A stretch of 64,000 bases of DNA from Verrucomicrobiota bacterium (GTDB lineage: Bacteria > Verrucomicrobiota > Verrucomicrobiia > Verrucomicrobiales > Verrucomicrobiaceae). The position numbers and the translations under genes are program-made. Where the stretch lies: NCBI GenBank assembly GCA_025360015.1, contig JANYCZ010000011.1:62001-126000 (forward strand), read 5' to 3'. How positions within the stretch are numbered: the stretch's first letter is position 1; each line of letters begins with the position of its first letter. Below the pieces are notes generated by a model. The model did not search any database, was not told the origin of the DNA, and saw only the letters and a list, made by a program, of their open reading frames with translations. Shown piece after piece: positions 50,189-59,524 of the stretch.

Positions 50189-51883
50189 ATGAAATTTTTC
50201 CTTACCCTCCTCTGCATTGCTGCGGCCCTCGTCGGCGGCTGGTTCCTGCGCGATTACTTCGGTGGCATGACCATGGCATCCTCCAGTCCGTCCGCTGAAC
50301 GCAAAGTGCTCTTCTATCAAAGCGCCATGCATCCATGGATCAAAAGCGACAAGCCCGGGCGCTGCACCATCTGTGGCATGGAACTCACGCCGGTGTATGC
50401 CGGGGACAAGGGCTTTGACGCTGCGGGTGGCGATGTGGTGCCGCTCACGCAAACGCAGATCCAGGTGCTCGGCGTGCAGACCGTGGAGGCGAAGCTGCGG
50501 TTGCTGACCAAGACCCTGCGCGTGTCCGGCATCATGGATGATGATGCGCGCCGCCACCGCATCATCAGCGCGTATGTCGATGGACGGGTGGACAAGCTCT
50601 TTGCCAATCATCACGGCATCGAGGTCGTGGCGGGTGAGCCGCTGGCGCTGATGTACAGCCCGACCTTGCTGCAGGCCGAGCGCGAGTACCGTCAGCTTAC
50701 AGGGGAGCTGAAACAGAGCACCGCGCTGCGGCTGCGGCAGATGGGGCTCACGGTGGAGCAGATCGCCGAGCTGCCCACCAAGTCAGCGGATGCGCTCAAC
50801 TCTGAAATCCTTGCGCCGCTCACTGGGACCGTCGTCGAGCACAATTTGTATGAGGGCCAGTATGTGTCGATGGGGCAGAAGCTCTTTGAGATCGCTGACT
50901 TCAGCATCATGTGGTTTCAGTTTCGCGCCTACGAGCAGGACATCCCGTGGATCAAAATCGGCCAGAATGTGGATGTCACCACGCCGTCCGTGCCCGGCAA
51001 AACCTTTGCCGGGAAAATCACCTTCATTGATCCGAGTTTTGAAGAAGCCACACGCTCCACCAAGGTGCGCGTCGAGATTCCCAATCCCACCATCGAGGGT
51101 CGGCGCGAGATTTTGTACCGGCTCTATGCAGATGGCGCCGTGAAAGTGGATGTCCCGGATGTGCTGACCGTGCCACGTGCGGCGGTGCTGCAAACCGGCC
51201 CGGAAGCCGTGGTCTATGTGGACCGTGGCGGCGGTGCCTATGCGCGCACCGTGGTGAATCTCGGCCGTCGTGGCGACACGCTGGTGGAGATTCTCTCCGG
51301 CATCAAAGCTGGTGACTCTGTCGTGATGAATGGGAATCTGCTCATCGACGGTCAGGCGGAAATGAACCGCTCTTTCATGACTCCCACCATGCCAGCCGCA
51401 TCTTCTACGGCTTTGAGTGTCGAGCAGCAAACTGCGCTGGGCGATTTTATCAAAGTCGCTGATGCCATGGCAGCGGCACTCTCCGCCGATGACCTTGCTG
51501 CGTTCAACAAAGCCAGCGCACCCGCGATGAAGCAGGCGGGCGCTCTTGTTGAAGCCCTGCGCAATCTTAAGGGTAGCGCGGATCAGCTCTCCGCGCTCGA
51601 ACACGCCAGCCACTTCCATGGCTTCGAGGACATTCAAAAAGCGCGTGTGGCATTCCACAGCTTCACGATGGCGGGGGATGCCCTGCTGGAACCGCTGCGC
51701 GCCGCCAAGGGCACGCCGCCCTTCAAGGTTTGGGAATGCTTCATGGTGGATCAGATCATCCCCGGTGTTCCTGCCAAAGGTCGCTGGATTCAGCTGGAGA
51801 GCAGGCCGGGGCACAATCCCTTCTTCGGCAAGGACATGCTGGAATGCGCGAAAGAGATCAAAGCACCGGAGGTCATGCCATGA
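50189..51883 (+). CDS. CusB-type adaptor with heavy-metal-binding and DUF3347-like domains
   Basis: 564 residues. One N-terminal membrane helix (3-20) anchors or exports it. At 43-69, YQSAMHPWIKSDKPGRCTICGMELTPVY is the heavy-metal-binding domain of CusB-like proteins (MHP...C-x2-C-G-M). The adaptor core follows (RVSGIMDDDARRHRIISAYVDGRVDKLFANHHGIEVVAGEPLALMYSPTLLQAEREY; EILAPLTGTVVEHNLYEGQYVSMGQKLFEIADFSIMWFQF). Residues about 410-560 form a DUF3347-like C-terminal domain, often seen on copper-related adaptors. The adaptor delivers Cu(I)/Ag(I) to the pump. The stop overlaps the CusA-like start by 4 bases. Confidence 0.9.
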   Translation: MKFFLTLLCIAAALVGGWFLRDYFGGMTMASSSPSAERKVLFYQSAMHPWIKSDKPGRCTICGMELTPVYAGDKGFDAAGGDVVPLTQTQIQVLGVQTVEAKLRLLTKTLRVSGIMDDDARRHRIISAYVDGRVDKLFANHHGIEVVAGEPLALMYSPTLLQAEREYRQLTGELKQSTALRLRQMGLTVEQIAELPTKSADALNSEILAPLTGTVVEHNLYEGQYVSMGQKLFEIADFSIMWFQFRAYEQDIPWIKIGQNVDVTTPSVPGKTFAGKITFIDPSFEEATRSTKVRVEIPNPTIEGRREILYRLYADGAVKVDVPDVLTVPRAAVLQTGPEAVVYVDRGGGAYARTVVNLGRRGDTLVEILSGIKAGDSVVMNGNLLIDGQAEMNRSFMTPTMPAASSTALSVEQQTALGDFIKVADAMAAALSADDLAAFNKASAPAMKQAGALVEALRNLKGSADQLSALEHASHFHGFEDIQKARVAFHSFTMAGDALLEPLRAAKGTPPFKVWECFMVDQIIPGVPAKGRWIQLESRPGHNPFFGKDMLECAKEIKAPEVMP

Positions 51884-54800
51884 TCGAGCGCATCATTGGT
51901 TGGAGCTTGAAGAACCGATTTCTCGTGGCCTGTGCGGCATTGCTGCTCATCGTCCTCGGCGTGCGTGCAGTTTATCTCACGCCGGTGGATGCGATCCCGG
52001 ATCTCACCGAGAACCAGGTGCTCGTGTATGGCGAGTGGATGGGTCGCAGTCCGCAGGAGGTGGAGGATCAGGTGACGTTTCCGCTCTCGACCGGATTGCA
52101 GGGGCTAGCCGGTGTCAAAGAGGTGCGCGCAACGTCGATGTTCGGTTTCTCGCTCATCACCATCATCTTTGAAGACCGCATCGACACTTACTTCGCGCGG
52201 GCGCGGGTGCTGGAGCGCCTGAACTACCTGCAAAGCTCCATGCCGGAAGGCGTGAAGCCGCAACTCGGCCCAGATGCCTCCGGTCTGGGATGGGTGTATC
52301 AGTACTACTTCGACGTCGATCCCTCGCAGGCCAAAGACGGCGGTTATGACCTCGCGCAATTGCGTGCCTTGCAGGACTGGCAGGTGCGCTATCACCTCAA
52401 CAGCGTGCAGGGAGTCGCGGAAGTCGCGAGCATCGGCGGCTTCGTGAAGCAGTACCAGATTGAGCTGTCCTCGACCAAGATGCGCGCCACCAACGTCACG
52501 CTCATGGATGTGATGACGGCGGTGCAAAACGCAAACCTCAACGTGGGCGGCAAGGTGGTGGAGGAAAACGGCGCGGAGTTCGTGCTGCGCGGTATCGGTC
52601 TGGTCACGAGCCCAGAGGACTTGGAACTCGTCACGGTGATGGCGATGGAAGGCACACCGATCTTCCTCAAGGACATCGCCACCGTGCAGATTGGCGGGGA
52701 TTTTCGGCGTGGTGCGCTGGATGTGAACGGGCATGAAGTCGTGGGTGGCACCGTGGTGATGCGCACGGGCGAAAACGCCAAGGCCGTGATCGAACGCATC
52801 AAGGCCAAGATCGCTGAGATCGCGCCCAGCCTGCCGCCGGGGATCACCATCAAACCGTTCTATGATCGCAGTGAACTCATCGACCAGACCATCGATACGC
52901 TGAAGCACGCTCTGCTGGAGGAAATCATTTTAGTCACGCTCGCGCACATCCTCTTTTTGTGGCACTTCCGCAGCATCCTCATCGTCACGCTGCCGCTGCC
53001 GATTTCGATCCTGCTGTCGTTTTTGCTGATGCAGGAGTTTGGCATCACGAGCAACATCATGTCGCTCACCGGCATCGCCATCGCCATCGGCGTCCTGGTG
53101 GATGCGGCCATCGTGGTGACTGAGAATGTCATCCGACATTGTGAGAAGGCGGAGGAAGACAAAGGTGCACGGCTCGATGCGAAGGAAACCTGGGACGTTA
53201 CGCTCGCGGCCTGCACGCAGGTCGGACGGCCCATCTTCTTCGCCATGGCGATCATCATCCTCGCCTTCGTGCCGGTGTTTGCGCTCACCGGTCAGGAGGG
53301 GAAGCTGTTTCATCCGCTCGCGTTTACGAAGACCTTTGCCATGATCGGCTCCACGCTGCTTGCGGTCACGCTGGTGCCGGTGCTGTGTTCATTGCTGGTG
53401 CGCGGGCCGTTTCATGCCGAGGAGCACAACGTAGTGATGAAATTCCTGCTGCATGTGTATGAGCCGGTGCTGAACTGGGCGCTGAGTCATCGCAAAACGA
53501 TCATCTGCGCCGCGCTGTTCATCCTCGCGGTCGCATTGCTCACCGCCTTCGGTTTGCCGCATGCCACGGTGAAGCAGCTGCGCGATGCCGGCTATCCGCG
53601 CCTCGCCGGAGCAGTGACGGGTTTTGGCAAGGAGTTCATGCCGCCGCTCAATGAGGGCAGCCTGCTCTACATGCCGGTGATGATGCCGAAGACGGGACTC
53701 AAGGAAATCCAGCGCGTCATGTCGTGGCAGGACCAGGTTATCGCCTCGGCGCCCGAAGTCGCGAGTGTCGCGGGCAAGCTCGGGCGTTTTGAAACCGCCA
53801 CCGATCCAGCACCCACTGAGATGCTGGAAACCACCATCATGCTCAAGCCCGAATACATCCCCGACGGCAGGTTCAGCGTGAAGCGCAATCCCGCCTGGCG
53901 CGCAGGCATGACGGTGGAGAAACTCAAAGCCGAACTCACCGAAAAGATGAAGCAGGTCCCCGGCTACGTGCCCGCGTTTCTGCAACCCATCGAGAATCGC
54001 ATCCTCATGCTCTACACCGGCATTCGTGCGCAGGTGGGCATCAAAATTTACGGTGAAAGCCTCGACAAGATTCAGCGCAAGGCTTTCGAAATCGAAAAGC
54101 TGATCAACACTATCGCTGGTGCGACGGGGGTGTCGCCGTCACGCGTGCAAGGCAAGCCCTACCTCAACATACGGGTGGATCGCCAGGCGATGGCCCGCTA
54201 CGGCCTGAGCGCCAAGGACGTGCTCGATGCCGTGGAGATCGCCATCGGCGGCAAGAACGTCAGCACCACGATCGAAGGCCGGCAGCGTTTCCCGATTCAG
54301 ATCCGCGTGCAGCGTGGTGAGCGTGACGATATTGCTGAGATCAGCCGCATTCTCATTGCCACCCGGCCCGGAATGACGGCCAGCAGCGGCGCGGGTGGTG
54401 GCGGCGGCATGGATGCAAAGGGGACATCCAGCAGCGTGGATGGCAGTGGCGGCGAAAGCCCCGTGGCCTATATCCCGCTCGGCATGGTGGCCAGGATCAC
54501 GCGGGAAGTCGGTGCCAACGAAATCGCCAGCGAGAACGGCCGACTGCGTTCCTACGTGCAGGCGAATGTACAGGATCGTGACCTCGGCGGCTTCGTGCAG
54601 GAGGTCGAGCAAAAGCTCAAGCACATCGATTGGGAGGGAATGACCTACAAGATGACCGGTGAGTATGAAAACCAGCGCCGCTTCGTGCAAACCATGCAGA
54701 TCGTCTTCCCCATCGTGCTGCTCATCATTTTTGTGCTGCTTTACATCGTCTATCACAGCGCGCTGGAAGCTGCGCACGTCATGCTGGCGGTACCGTTTGC

Positions 54801-55254
54801 GCTGAGCGGCGGCGTGCTGCTGCAAAAACTGCTCGGCTACAACTTTAACGGCGCGGTCTGGGTGGGCTACATAGCGCTCTTTGGCACAGCGGTGCAGACC
54901 GGGGTCGTGATGGTCGTGTACCTCGAAGAAACCGTGAAGACGCGCATGGCGCAGCTCGGCAGCGCCTTCGCCTACGCTGATCTCGTGCAGGCGGTGAAGG
55001 ACGGCGCACGCCTGCGTCTCCGGCCAAAGGTAATGACTGTGGCCACCATCGTGGCCTCGCTGCTGCCGATCATGTGGAGTCATCGCCAGGGTGCCGAGGT
55101 GATGCAGCCGCTTGCCACGCCCGTCATTGGCGGCATGATTTCCAGCTTGATCCACATCCTCATCGTCACTCCGGTGATCTTTCTCTGGCTGCGCGGACGC
55201 GAGTTTCAGCGTGGCACGCTCCAAGTTTCACTCGGTCAGCACGCTCCGAAATAA
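51880..55254 (+). CDS. cusA: CusA-type Cu(I)/Ag(I) RND efflux pump
   Basis: 1124 residues from the ATG at 51880, with GGAGG 7 bases upstream; longer than E. coli CusA (1047). Hallmarks: TPVDAIPDLTENQVLVYGEWMGRSPQEVEDQVTFPLSTGL, GIAIAIGVLVDAAIVVTENV in helix 4, and the methionines of the CusA relay: LLYMP (M598), TEMLETT (M648) and NRILMLYTG (M710), matching E. coli M573, M623 and M672. A Gly/Ser-rich insertion (54382-54462, SSGAGGGGGMDAKGTSS...) in a periplasmic loop is unusual. It pumps Cu(I) or Ag(I) from the periplasm/cytoplasm through the TolC channel. Its set faces the CnrYXH-like operon, which probably controls it. Confidence 0.92.
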   Translation: MIERIIGWSLKNRFLVACAALLLIVLGVRAVYLTPVDAIPDLTENQVLVYGEWMGRSPQEVEDQVTFPLSTGLQGLAGVKEVRATSMFGFSLITIIFEDRIDTYFARARVLERLNYLQSSMPEGVKPQLGPDASGLGWVYQYYFDVDPSQAKDGGYDLAQLRALQDWQVRYHLNSVQGVAEVASIGGFVKQYQIELSSTKMRATNVTLMDVMTAVQNANLNVGGKVVEENGAEFVLRGIGLVTSPEDLELVTVMAMEGTPIFLKDIATVQIGGDFRRGALDVNGHEVVGGTVVMRTGENAKAVIERIKAKIAEIAPSLPPGITIKPFYDRSELIDQTIDTLKHALLEEIILVTLAHILFLWHFRSILIVTLPLPISILLSFLLMQEFGITSNIMSLTGIAIAIGVLVDAAIVVTENVIRHCEKAEEDKGARLDAKETWDVTLAACTQVGRPIFFAMAIIILAFVPVFALTGQEGKLFHPLAFTKTFAMIGSTLLAVTLVPVLCSLLVRGPFHAEEHNVVMKFLLHVYEPVLNWALSHRKTIICAALFILAVALLTAFGLPHATVKQLRDAGYPRLAGAVTGFGKEFMPPLNEGSLLYMPVMMPKTGLKEIQRVMSWQDQVIASAPEVASVAGKLGRFETATDPAPTEMLETTIMLKPEYIPDGRFSVKRNPAWRAGMTVEKLKAELTEKMKQVPGYVPAFLQPIENRILMLYTGIRAQVGIKIYGESLDKIQRKAFEIEKLINTIAGATGVSPSRVQGKPYLNIRVDRQAMARYGLSAKDVLDAVEIAIGGKNVSTTIEGRQRFPIQIRVQRGERDDIAEISRILIATRPGMTASSGAGGGGGMDAKGTSSSVDGSGGESPVAYIPLGMVARITREVGANEIASENGRLRSYVQANVQDRDLGGFVQEVEQKLKHIDWEGMTYKMTGEYENQRRFVQTMQIVFPIVLLIIFVLLYIVYHSALEAAHVMLAVPFALSGGVLLQKLLGYNFNGAVWVGYIALFGTAVQTGVVMVVYLEETVKTRMAQLGSAFAYADLVQAVKDGARLRLRPKVMTVATIVASLLPIMWSHRQGAEVMQPLATPVIGGMISSLIHILIVTPVIFLWLRGREFQRGTLQVSLGQHAPK

Positions 55255-55319
55255 AATTTCGACGCAGCCCTCTGCCGCGTCGCATACCCCCAACACAGTA
55301 AAAACAAAGACACACCTCC

Positions 55320-55565
55320 ATGAAAAACAAACTACTCATCACCTTCCTTGGTCTCATTCTCAACGCCAGCGCCGTGGATGCCCCAGCGTACCCGCTCAAA
55401 ACCTGCGTGGTCTCCGGTGAAAAACTCGGCGGTATGGGCAAACCGGTAGCCGTCACCCACGATGGCACCGAAGTGCTGCTCTGCTGCAAATCCTGCATGA
55501 AGGACTTCAAAGCGGACCCGGACAAATATGTGAAGATGGTCAAGGACGCTGCCGCGAAGAAGTAA
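55320..55565 (+). CDS. Small secreted YHS/TRASH-like metal-binding protein
   Basis: 81 residues with a signal peptide (1-18, ending NASA). The mature 60 residues read YPLKTCVVSGEKLGGMGKPVAV...VLLCCKSCMKDFKADPDKYVKMV, the TRASH/YHS-type pattern with one early cysteine and a CC-x2-C knuckle after a beta-strand, followed by F/Y-x-x-x-P-x-x-Y. Such domains bind copper or other soft metals. It follows the CusA-like gene by 65 bases in the same direction; a weak hairpin-like dyad lies between them. Probably a periplasmic metal carrier for the pump. Confidence 0.75.
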   Translation: MKNKLLITFLGLILNASAVDAPAYPLKTCVVSGEKLGGMGKPVAVTHDGTEVLLCCKSCMKDFKADPDKYVKMVKDAAAKK

Positions 55566-55576
55566 GCGGCAGCATC

Positions 55577-56599
55577 TCAGCTCACTCTTTGGCACACCCA
55601 CTCGCCGATGCCGCGTGCGTCCTGATCAGCCACGCTGGCATCGCTCTGGCATTCTTCGGCGCCAAATTCGCCGCGTGTCTCGATGCGCCCGGCTTTCCAG
55701 ACGTGAACGCCGGTCGGATACGGCCCGACTTTGCGCGGGTCGCTCCAGGTGTGAATGCCGAGCGTCTGCGGATTGACGGCAGCGGCGATGTGCATCGGGC
55801 CGCTGTCCACGCTGATGCAGAACTTCGCCTGACGCATGAGCCAAATGAGCTCGGGCAGGGAGGTGCGCTGGCTCCAGTCGTGAATGTGGCTGCCGGTGGG
55901 GCGGGCGGGGTCAGCAGTCATGCCGACGAGGACGACAGGATACGGGGCCAGGGCATTGCACAGGGCCTGCAAGGCGGAATTTGAGAGCGATTTGCCCTCT
56001 CCGCGCGACCAGGGATGCACGGCGATGAAATTGTTCCGTAGCAAGTCAGGCCAGCCGACGGGCGCACTGCCGGGAGGGAGTTCAAAGGAGATGTCGTTTG
56101 GCTCAATCTCAATGCCCAGGGCGCGCGGAAGTTCCAGATAGCGGTCCACGGCATGCGCTCCGCCATCCACGGACACCGTGTGATTGTAGAAAAAACGGGA
56201 GCCTTCACGCGCATCTGAAAGCCCGATGACCGTTTGAGACCCGCGCCAGCTGCTGACGACTCCGCTGCGCAGCAGCCCTTGGAAATCGAGCACAATCTCG
56301 GGCTCTTCGCGCGGCAGGGTCATCCAGGTGCGCCGCCAGTCCCAGAAGCGCAGCAGACCGGCGATACCGCGAAAGGTTTTGCGCGGGAAGGGGATCACCT
56401 CGTCAAGCAAGGGGCTGTCTTTGAGAATGGGCATCCATTCGGTGTTGGCGAGCCAGCGGATTTTCAACTGGGGATGCGCGGTGCGCAGGGCCTTCACAGC
56501 GGGCAGCGTGTGGACGATGTCGCCCAGCGAACTGGGTTTGACAATGAGCGCGGAGCGGAAATCGCGCAGGCTGGGAAGCTGGCGCGGGGCGGCGCTCAT
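55577..56599 (-). CDS. Glycosyltransferase family 9 (heptosyltransferase-like)
   Basis: 340 residues. GT-B fold features of ADP-heptose:LPS heptosyltransferases: ALIVKPSSLGDIVHTLPAVKALRTAHPQLKIRWLANTEWMPILKDSPLLDEVIPF at the start, IAVHPWSRGEGKSLSN for the donor region, and FCISVDSGPMHIAAAVNPQTLGIHTWSDPRKVGPY near the end (SGPMHIAA motif). It likely adds a heptose or related sugar to the lipopolysaccharide core. Its start overlaps the end of the metallophosphoesterase gene by 4 bases. Confidence 0.88.
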   Translation of the reverse strand: MSAAPRQLPSLRDFRSALIVKPSSLGDIVHTLPAVKALRTAHPQLKIRWLANTEWMPILKDSPLLDEVIPFPRKTFRGIAGLLRFWDWRRTWMTLPREEPEIVLDFQGLLRSGVVSSWRGSQTVIGLSDAREGSRFFYNHTVSVDGGAHAVDRYLELPRALGIEIEPNDISFELPPGSAPVGWPDLLRNNFIAVHPWSRGEGKSLSNSALQALCNALAPYPVVLVGMTADPARPTGSHIHDWSQRTSLPELIWLMRQAKFCISVDSGPMHIAAAVNPQTLGIHTWSDPRKVGPYPTGVHVWKAGRIETRGEFGAEECQSDASVADQDARGIGEWVCQRVS

Positions 56600-57318
56600 T
56601 TGCCCAAGGCAAGACGGTCGGCCAGCAGCGAGGGCAGGCCGGCGGCGCGGATTTTGCTCTGGGCGGTTTCGATGTCGTATTCCAGGCGGCGGATGGAGAT
56701 CGTCTGCGCCTGCACATCATAAATGGTGTAGGCGGCGCGCCAGTCGCCGTCACGGGGCTGGCCGACACTGCCGACATTGACGAAATATTTCACGCCGCGC
56801 TGCAGGGCGATGTCGGTGCCACGGGCGGCACGGACGGCATCGTCTTTTTCAAAGATGCGCGGCACGTGGGTGTGGCCGTAGAAGCAGACCTGGGTGAACT
56901 GGTAGCTGAAGCTGGCCATCGCATCAAAGCGGTTGGTCACGTAGCCCCAGTTCCCGGGAGAATCGAGCGTGGCGTGGACGATGGTGAAGTCGCGCACCTG
57001 TCGCACCAGTTTGAGCTCCCGCAGCCACTGGCGCTGCTCTTCGTCGAGTTGTTCGCGGGTCCAGAGCAGGGCGTTCTGGGCCAGAGGGTTCAGTTCTTCC
57101 AGCGAGCTGTCGCTGGCGGCACCTTCGTCGTGATTGCCACGCACAACGGGGCAGCCCAGATCCCGCACGGCCTGGAGGCACTCCACCGGATTGGCTGCAT
57201 AGCCGACGATGTCGCCGAGGCAGACGTAATTGGAACAACCCTGCTCCTGAGCGTCCCACAGAACGGTCTGCAGGGCTTCAAGATTGGCGTGGATGTCTCC
57301 GAATATGGCAAATTTCAT
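56596..57318 (-). CDS. Metallophosphoesterase (YfcE-like)
   Basis: 240 residues. The calcineurin-like metal motifs are complete: IFGDIHANLEAL (DxH), CLGDIVGYAANP (GD), VRGNHDEGA (GNHD), VHATL and FYGHTHVPRIF (GHTH). The compact size and order match the YfcE/MJ0936 group, which cleaves phosphodiesters with two metal ions in the cytoplasm; the substrate is unknown. It is cotranscribed with the glycosyltransferase downstream (4-base overlap). Confidence 0.9.
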   Translation of the reverse strand: MKFAIFGDIHANLEALQTVLWDAQEQGCSNYVCLGDIVGYAANPVECLQAVRDLGCPVVRGNHDEGAASDSSLEELNPLAQNALLWTREQLDEEQRQWLRELKLVRQVRDFTIVHATLDSPGNWGYVTNRFDAMASFSYQFTQVCFYGHTHVPRIFEKDDAVRAARGTDIALQRGVKYFVNVGSVGQPRDGDWRAAYTIYDVQAQTISIRRLEYDIETAQSKIRAAGLPSLLADRLALGK

Positions 57319-57619
57319 CGTCTGAGGTTGGCGGCGATCATCCCTACCTTCGGGACATGAGCAGGGAAATCAAGCATTTCGGCATCAGAAACCTTCCAAT
57401 GCCGCACGCCAGGATGCGAGGTTTATTTCGGAAAAGCAAACGGGGCGGATCACACGATCCGCCCCGTCACTTGATAGAGTCCAACAGCCAGAAGGAACCA
57501 CTATTTGAAAGTTTTGACTGAACCGTCTCCAGTTCGTTGTCTGGTGGTATTCTTCCACAGCCCACAAACAAAGCGTCAGACACTCGTAAATGAGTTGTAA
57601 GCTGGTTGTAAATCGTTGC
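57319..57619. other. Non-coding gap with a hairpin; otherwise nothing recognised
   Basis: 301 bases between the metallophosphoesterase start and the folA stop. Apart from the terminator hairpin at 57440-57467, the stretch is lower in GC than its surroundings and holds no convincing frame, tRNA or repeat. The promoter for the metallophosphoesterase gene should lie in its left part (57319-57430, minus strand), but no clear boxes were seen. Confidence 0.5.
57440..57467 (-). terminator. Terminator hairpin at the end of the folA operon
   Basis: A perfect 12-base stem ACGGGGCGGATC / GATCCGCCCCGT with an ACAC loop is followed on the minus strand by TTTGCTTTTC. It lies 153 bases downstream of the folA stop, so the operon would have a long 3' untranslated tail. 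Confidence 0.75.
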
Positions 57620-58084
57620 TTAGAGCCGCTCGTAATAGCGGAATTCCAGGCCTTCGGCCTGGCCCACGACTTCTTTGAGCTGAAAAAGGTGCTCAAAGGG
57701 GGGGAGCAGGACATCCCCTTCGTAAGGCGCGGCGATCCAGGTGAGGTAGAGGCCATCGCACTGAGGCAGCAGCTCTTCAAAGACGCGCGCACCGCCAATG
57801 ACGAAGACTGTCCCGGCTTCACCACAGACCTGCGGCAGTTCGGCGGCGCTGCGAATGACGGTGACGCCTTCGCGAGGAGCCATGGTGTGGCTGAGGACGA
57901 TGTTGTGGCGTCCGGGCAGCGGTCTGCCGATGGAATCAAAGGTGGCACGGCCCATGAGGATGGGGTGGCCGAGCGTCGTTCTTTTGAAAAACTTCAAATC
58001 CTCCGGGAAATGCCATGGCAACTTGCCCTCGCGTCCGATGACCCGATTGCTCGACATGGCGACAATGGCGATGAGGCGCGGCAT
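57620..58084 (-). CDS. folA: Dihydrofolate reductase
   Basis: 154 residues, a normal length. Signature positions: LIAIVAMSSNRVIGREGKLPWHFPEDLKFFKRTTLGHPILMGRATFDSIGRPLPGRHNIVLS includes the conserved LPW, the acidic substrate residue of the helix (E27/D-equivalent in PEDLKFFK) and MGRxTFDSIG; later VIGGARVFEELLPQCDGLYLTWI. It reduces dihydrofolate to tetrahydrofolate with NADPH. It is the last gene of the run after the beta-CASP hydrolase (9-base gap). No thymidylate synthase gene is visible nearby. Confidence 0.93.
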   Translation of the reverse strand: MPRLIAIVAMSSNRVIGREGKLPWHFPEDLKFFKRTTLGHPILMGRATFDSIGRPLPGRHNIVLSHTMAPREGVTVIRSAAELPQVCGEAGTVFVIGGARVFEELLPQCDGLYLTWIAAPYEGDVLLPPFEHLFQLKEVVGQAEGLEFRYYERL

Positions 58085-58093
58085 GGCCGTACG

Positions 58094-59452
58094 TTACCAG
58101 AGATCGACTGGCTGATTCGGTTCTGGGCGGATGATTTCGGTGCCGGGGATGGTTTCGTTGAAGCGGCGGGTAAACCACATCTGGGCAGGTTCTTCGCCGT
58201 GGACGAGGAGGAGCTTCTTGGGCTTCACCTTCTCGATGTATTCGGCGATCTGCTCACGGGAGGCGTGGGCGCTGAGGTCGAAGCTTGCAATGCGGGCGTT
58301 GAGTTGCACGGCAGGCATGTCTCGGGCGAGCTTGATCATCGTGCCGGGAGCGGCGTTGCGGATCTTGTAGCCGGGGGAGTCGGGATCGGTGTAGCCGACG
58401 AAGCAGACGGTGTTGCGCGGATTATCGAGGAACTTTTGCGCGAAGGTGTTGGAGACGGTGTGCTCCGTCATCATGCCGCTGGAGAGCGCGTAAAGCGAGC
58501 GCGGGCTGGACACGAGCTCCACCCGCTTCTTGCTTTTGCGGGGGACGAGCATTTTCATGTCTTCTAGCAGGCGGAAGCCGGGGTAGCTGCGGCGGCTGCG
58601 GGAGGCGTAGTGATCGTAGAGGACGGTGATCTTGGTGCTCAGACCGCCGATGTAGAGAGGCATTTCCGGAATGAGGCCCTCCTGATGCAGCTCGTGCAGC
58701 ATGAGCATGACCTCCTGAGTTTTGCCGAGGGCAAAGACCGGGATCATGACGGCACCACCGGCTGCATGAGTGTCGCGGATCACTCCGGCGAGACGTTCTT
58801 TTTCGCCTTTGCGGGAGAAGCCTTCCGGGCGGGCGTAGTCGCCACGGGTCGTTTCGGCGATCATCACGTCGATGCCGCTGGTGGGGAAATCGGCGGCGCG
58901 GCAGATGGTCTGCGCTTCGAAGTTCACATCCCCAGTATAGAAGAGGGTGTTGCTGCCTTCACGGACGAGGACACCAGTAGATCCAAGGATGTGGCCGGCA
59001 TCAAACATGGTGGCTTCCAGATTGGTGTCTGGAATCTCAAAGGGGCGGTCGATTTCGCGGTAGAGCCAGCGGGCGCGGATATCATCGAGTTCGCGGTGGG
59101 TGAAGAGAGGGTACTCGGGGATGCTTTCTTCCTCACGCTGCTTGGTCATCACGTTGACGGAGTTGTGCAGCATGGCGGACGCCAGCTCTCCGGTGATCTC
59201 GGTCATCAGCACGGGGGCGTTTGGCTGCTTGCGCTGCAGCACGGGCATGGAGCCGATGTGGTCGTGATGCGCGTGGGTGATGATCGCTGCGCTGACCGAC
59301 TTATGGGGCAGGGGGCCGAAATCCGGCAGTGCATCGTTGCCTGCGCGTTTTGGGTGCATGCCGGAATCAAGCACGACGCGGTGATCTCCAGCTTCGAGGA
59401 GATAAGAATTGGCACCGATCTCACGTCGGCGGGTCAGGTTGCGAAAACGCAT
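58094..59452 (-). CDS. MBL-fold beta-CASP RNA-processing hydrolase
   Basis: 452 residues from the ATG at 59452 (MRFRNLTRRREIGANSYLL); a GTG at 59506 is a possible longer start. The zinc site THAHHDHIGSMP (HxHxDH), the YTGDVNFEAQTIC region and the motif-A-like GETTRGDYARP lie in the MBL core; the beta-CASP domain has VMIPVFALGKTQEVMLMLHEL and SSGMMTEHT, and the end has ARIASFDLSAHASREQIAEYIEKVKPKKLLLVHGE. These belong to the RNase J/CPSF73-like group (YSH1-type) of metallo-nucleases acting on RNA. It sits between a CHASE2-like gene and folA. Confidence 0.9.
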   Translation of the reverse strand: MRFRNLTRRREIGANSYLLEAGDHRVVLDSGMHPKRAGNDALPDFGPLPHKSVSAAIITHAHHDHIGSMPVLQRKQPNAPVLMTEITGELASAMLHNSVNVMTKQREEESIPEYPLFTHRELDDIRARWLYREIDRPFEIPDTNLEATMFDAGHILGSTGVLVREGSNTLFYTGDVNFEAQTICRAADFPTSGIDVMIAETTRGDYARPEGFSRKGEKERLAGVIRDTHAAGGAVMIPVFALGKTQEVMLMLHELHQEGLIPEMPLYIGGLSTKITVLYDHYASRSRRSYPGFRLLEDMKMLVPRKSKKRVELVSSPRSLYALSSGMMTEHTVSNTFAQKFLDNPRNTVCFVGYTDPDSPGYKIRNAAPGTMIKLARDMPAVQLNARIASFDLSAHASREQIAEYIEKVKPKKLLLVHGEEPAQMWFTRRFNETIPGTEIIRPEPNQPVDLW

Positions 59453-59524
59453 GCAGTATTTTTTTGGGAAGGGGGAGGCGACACTAGGGGCTTGCCTGTG
59501 TTCCACAAGGAGTAACTTTGTCTC

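Noticed and set aside
57385-57948. Long open frame overlapping folA in another phase
   Set aside because: The translation has no family pattern and overlaps the unmistakable dihydrofolate reductase and the terminator hairpin.
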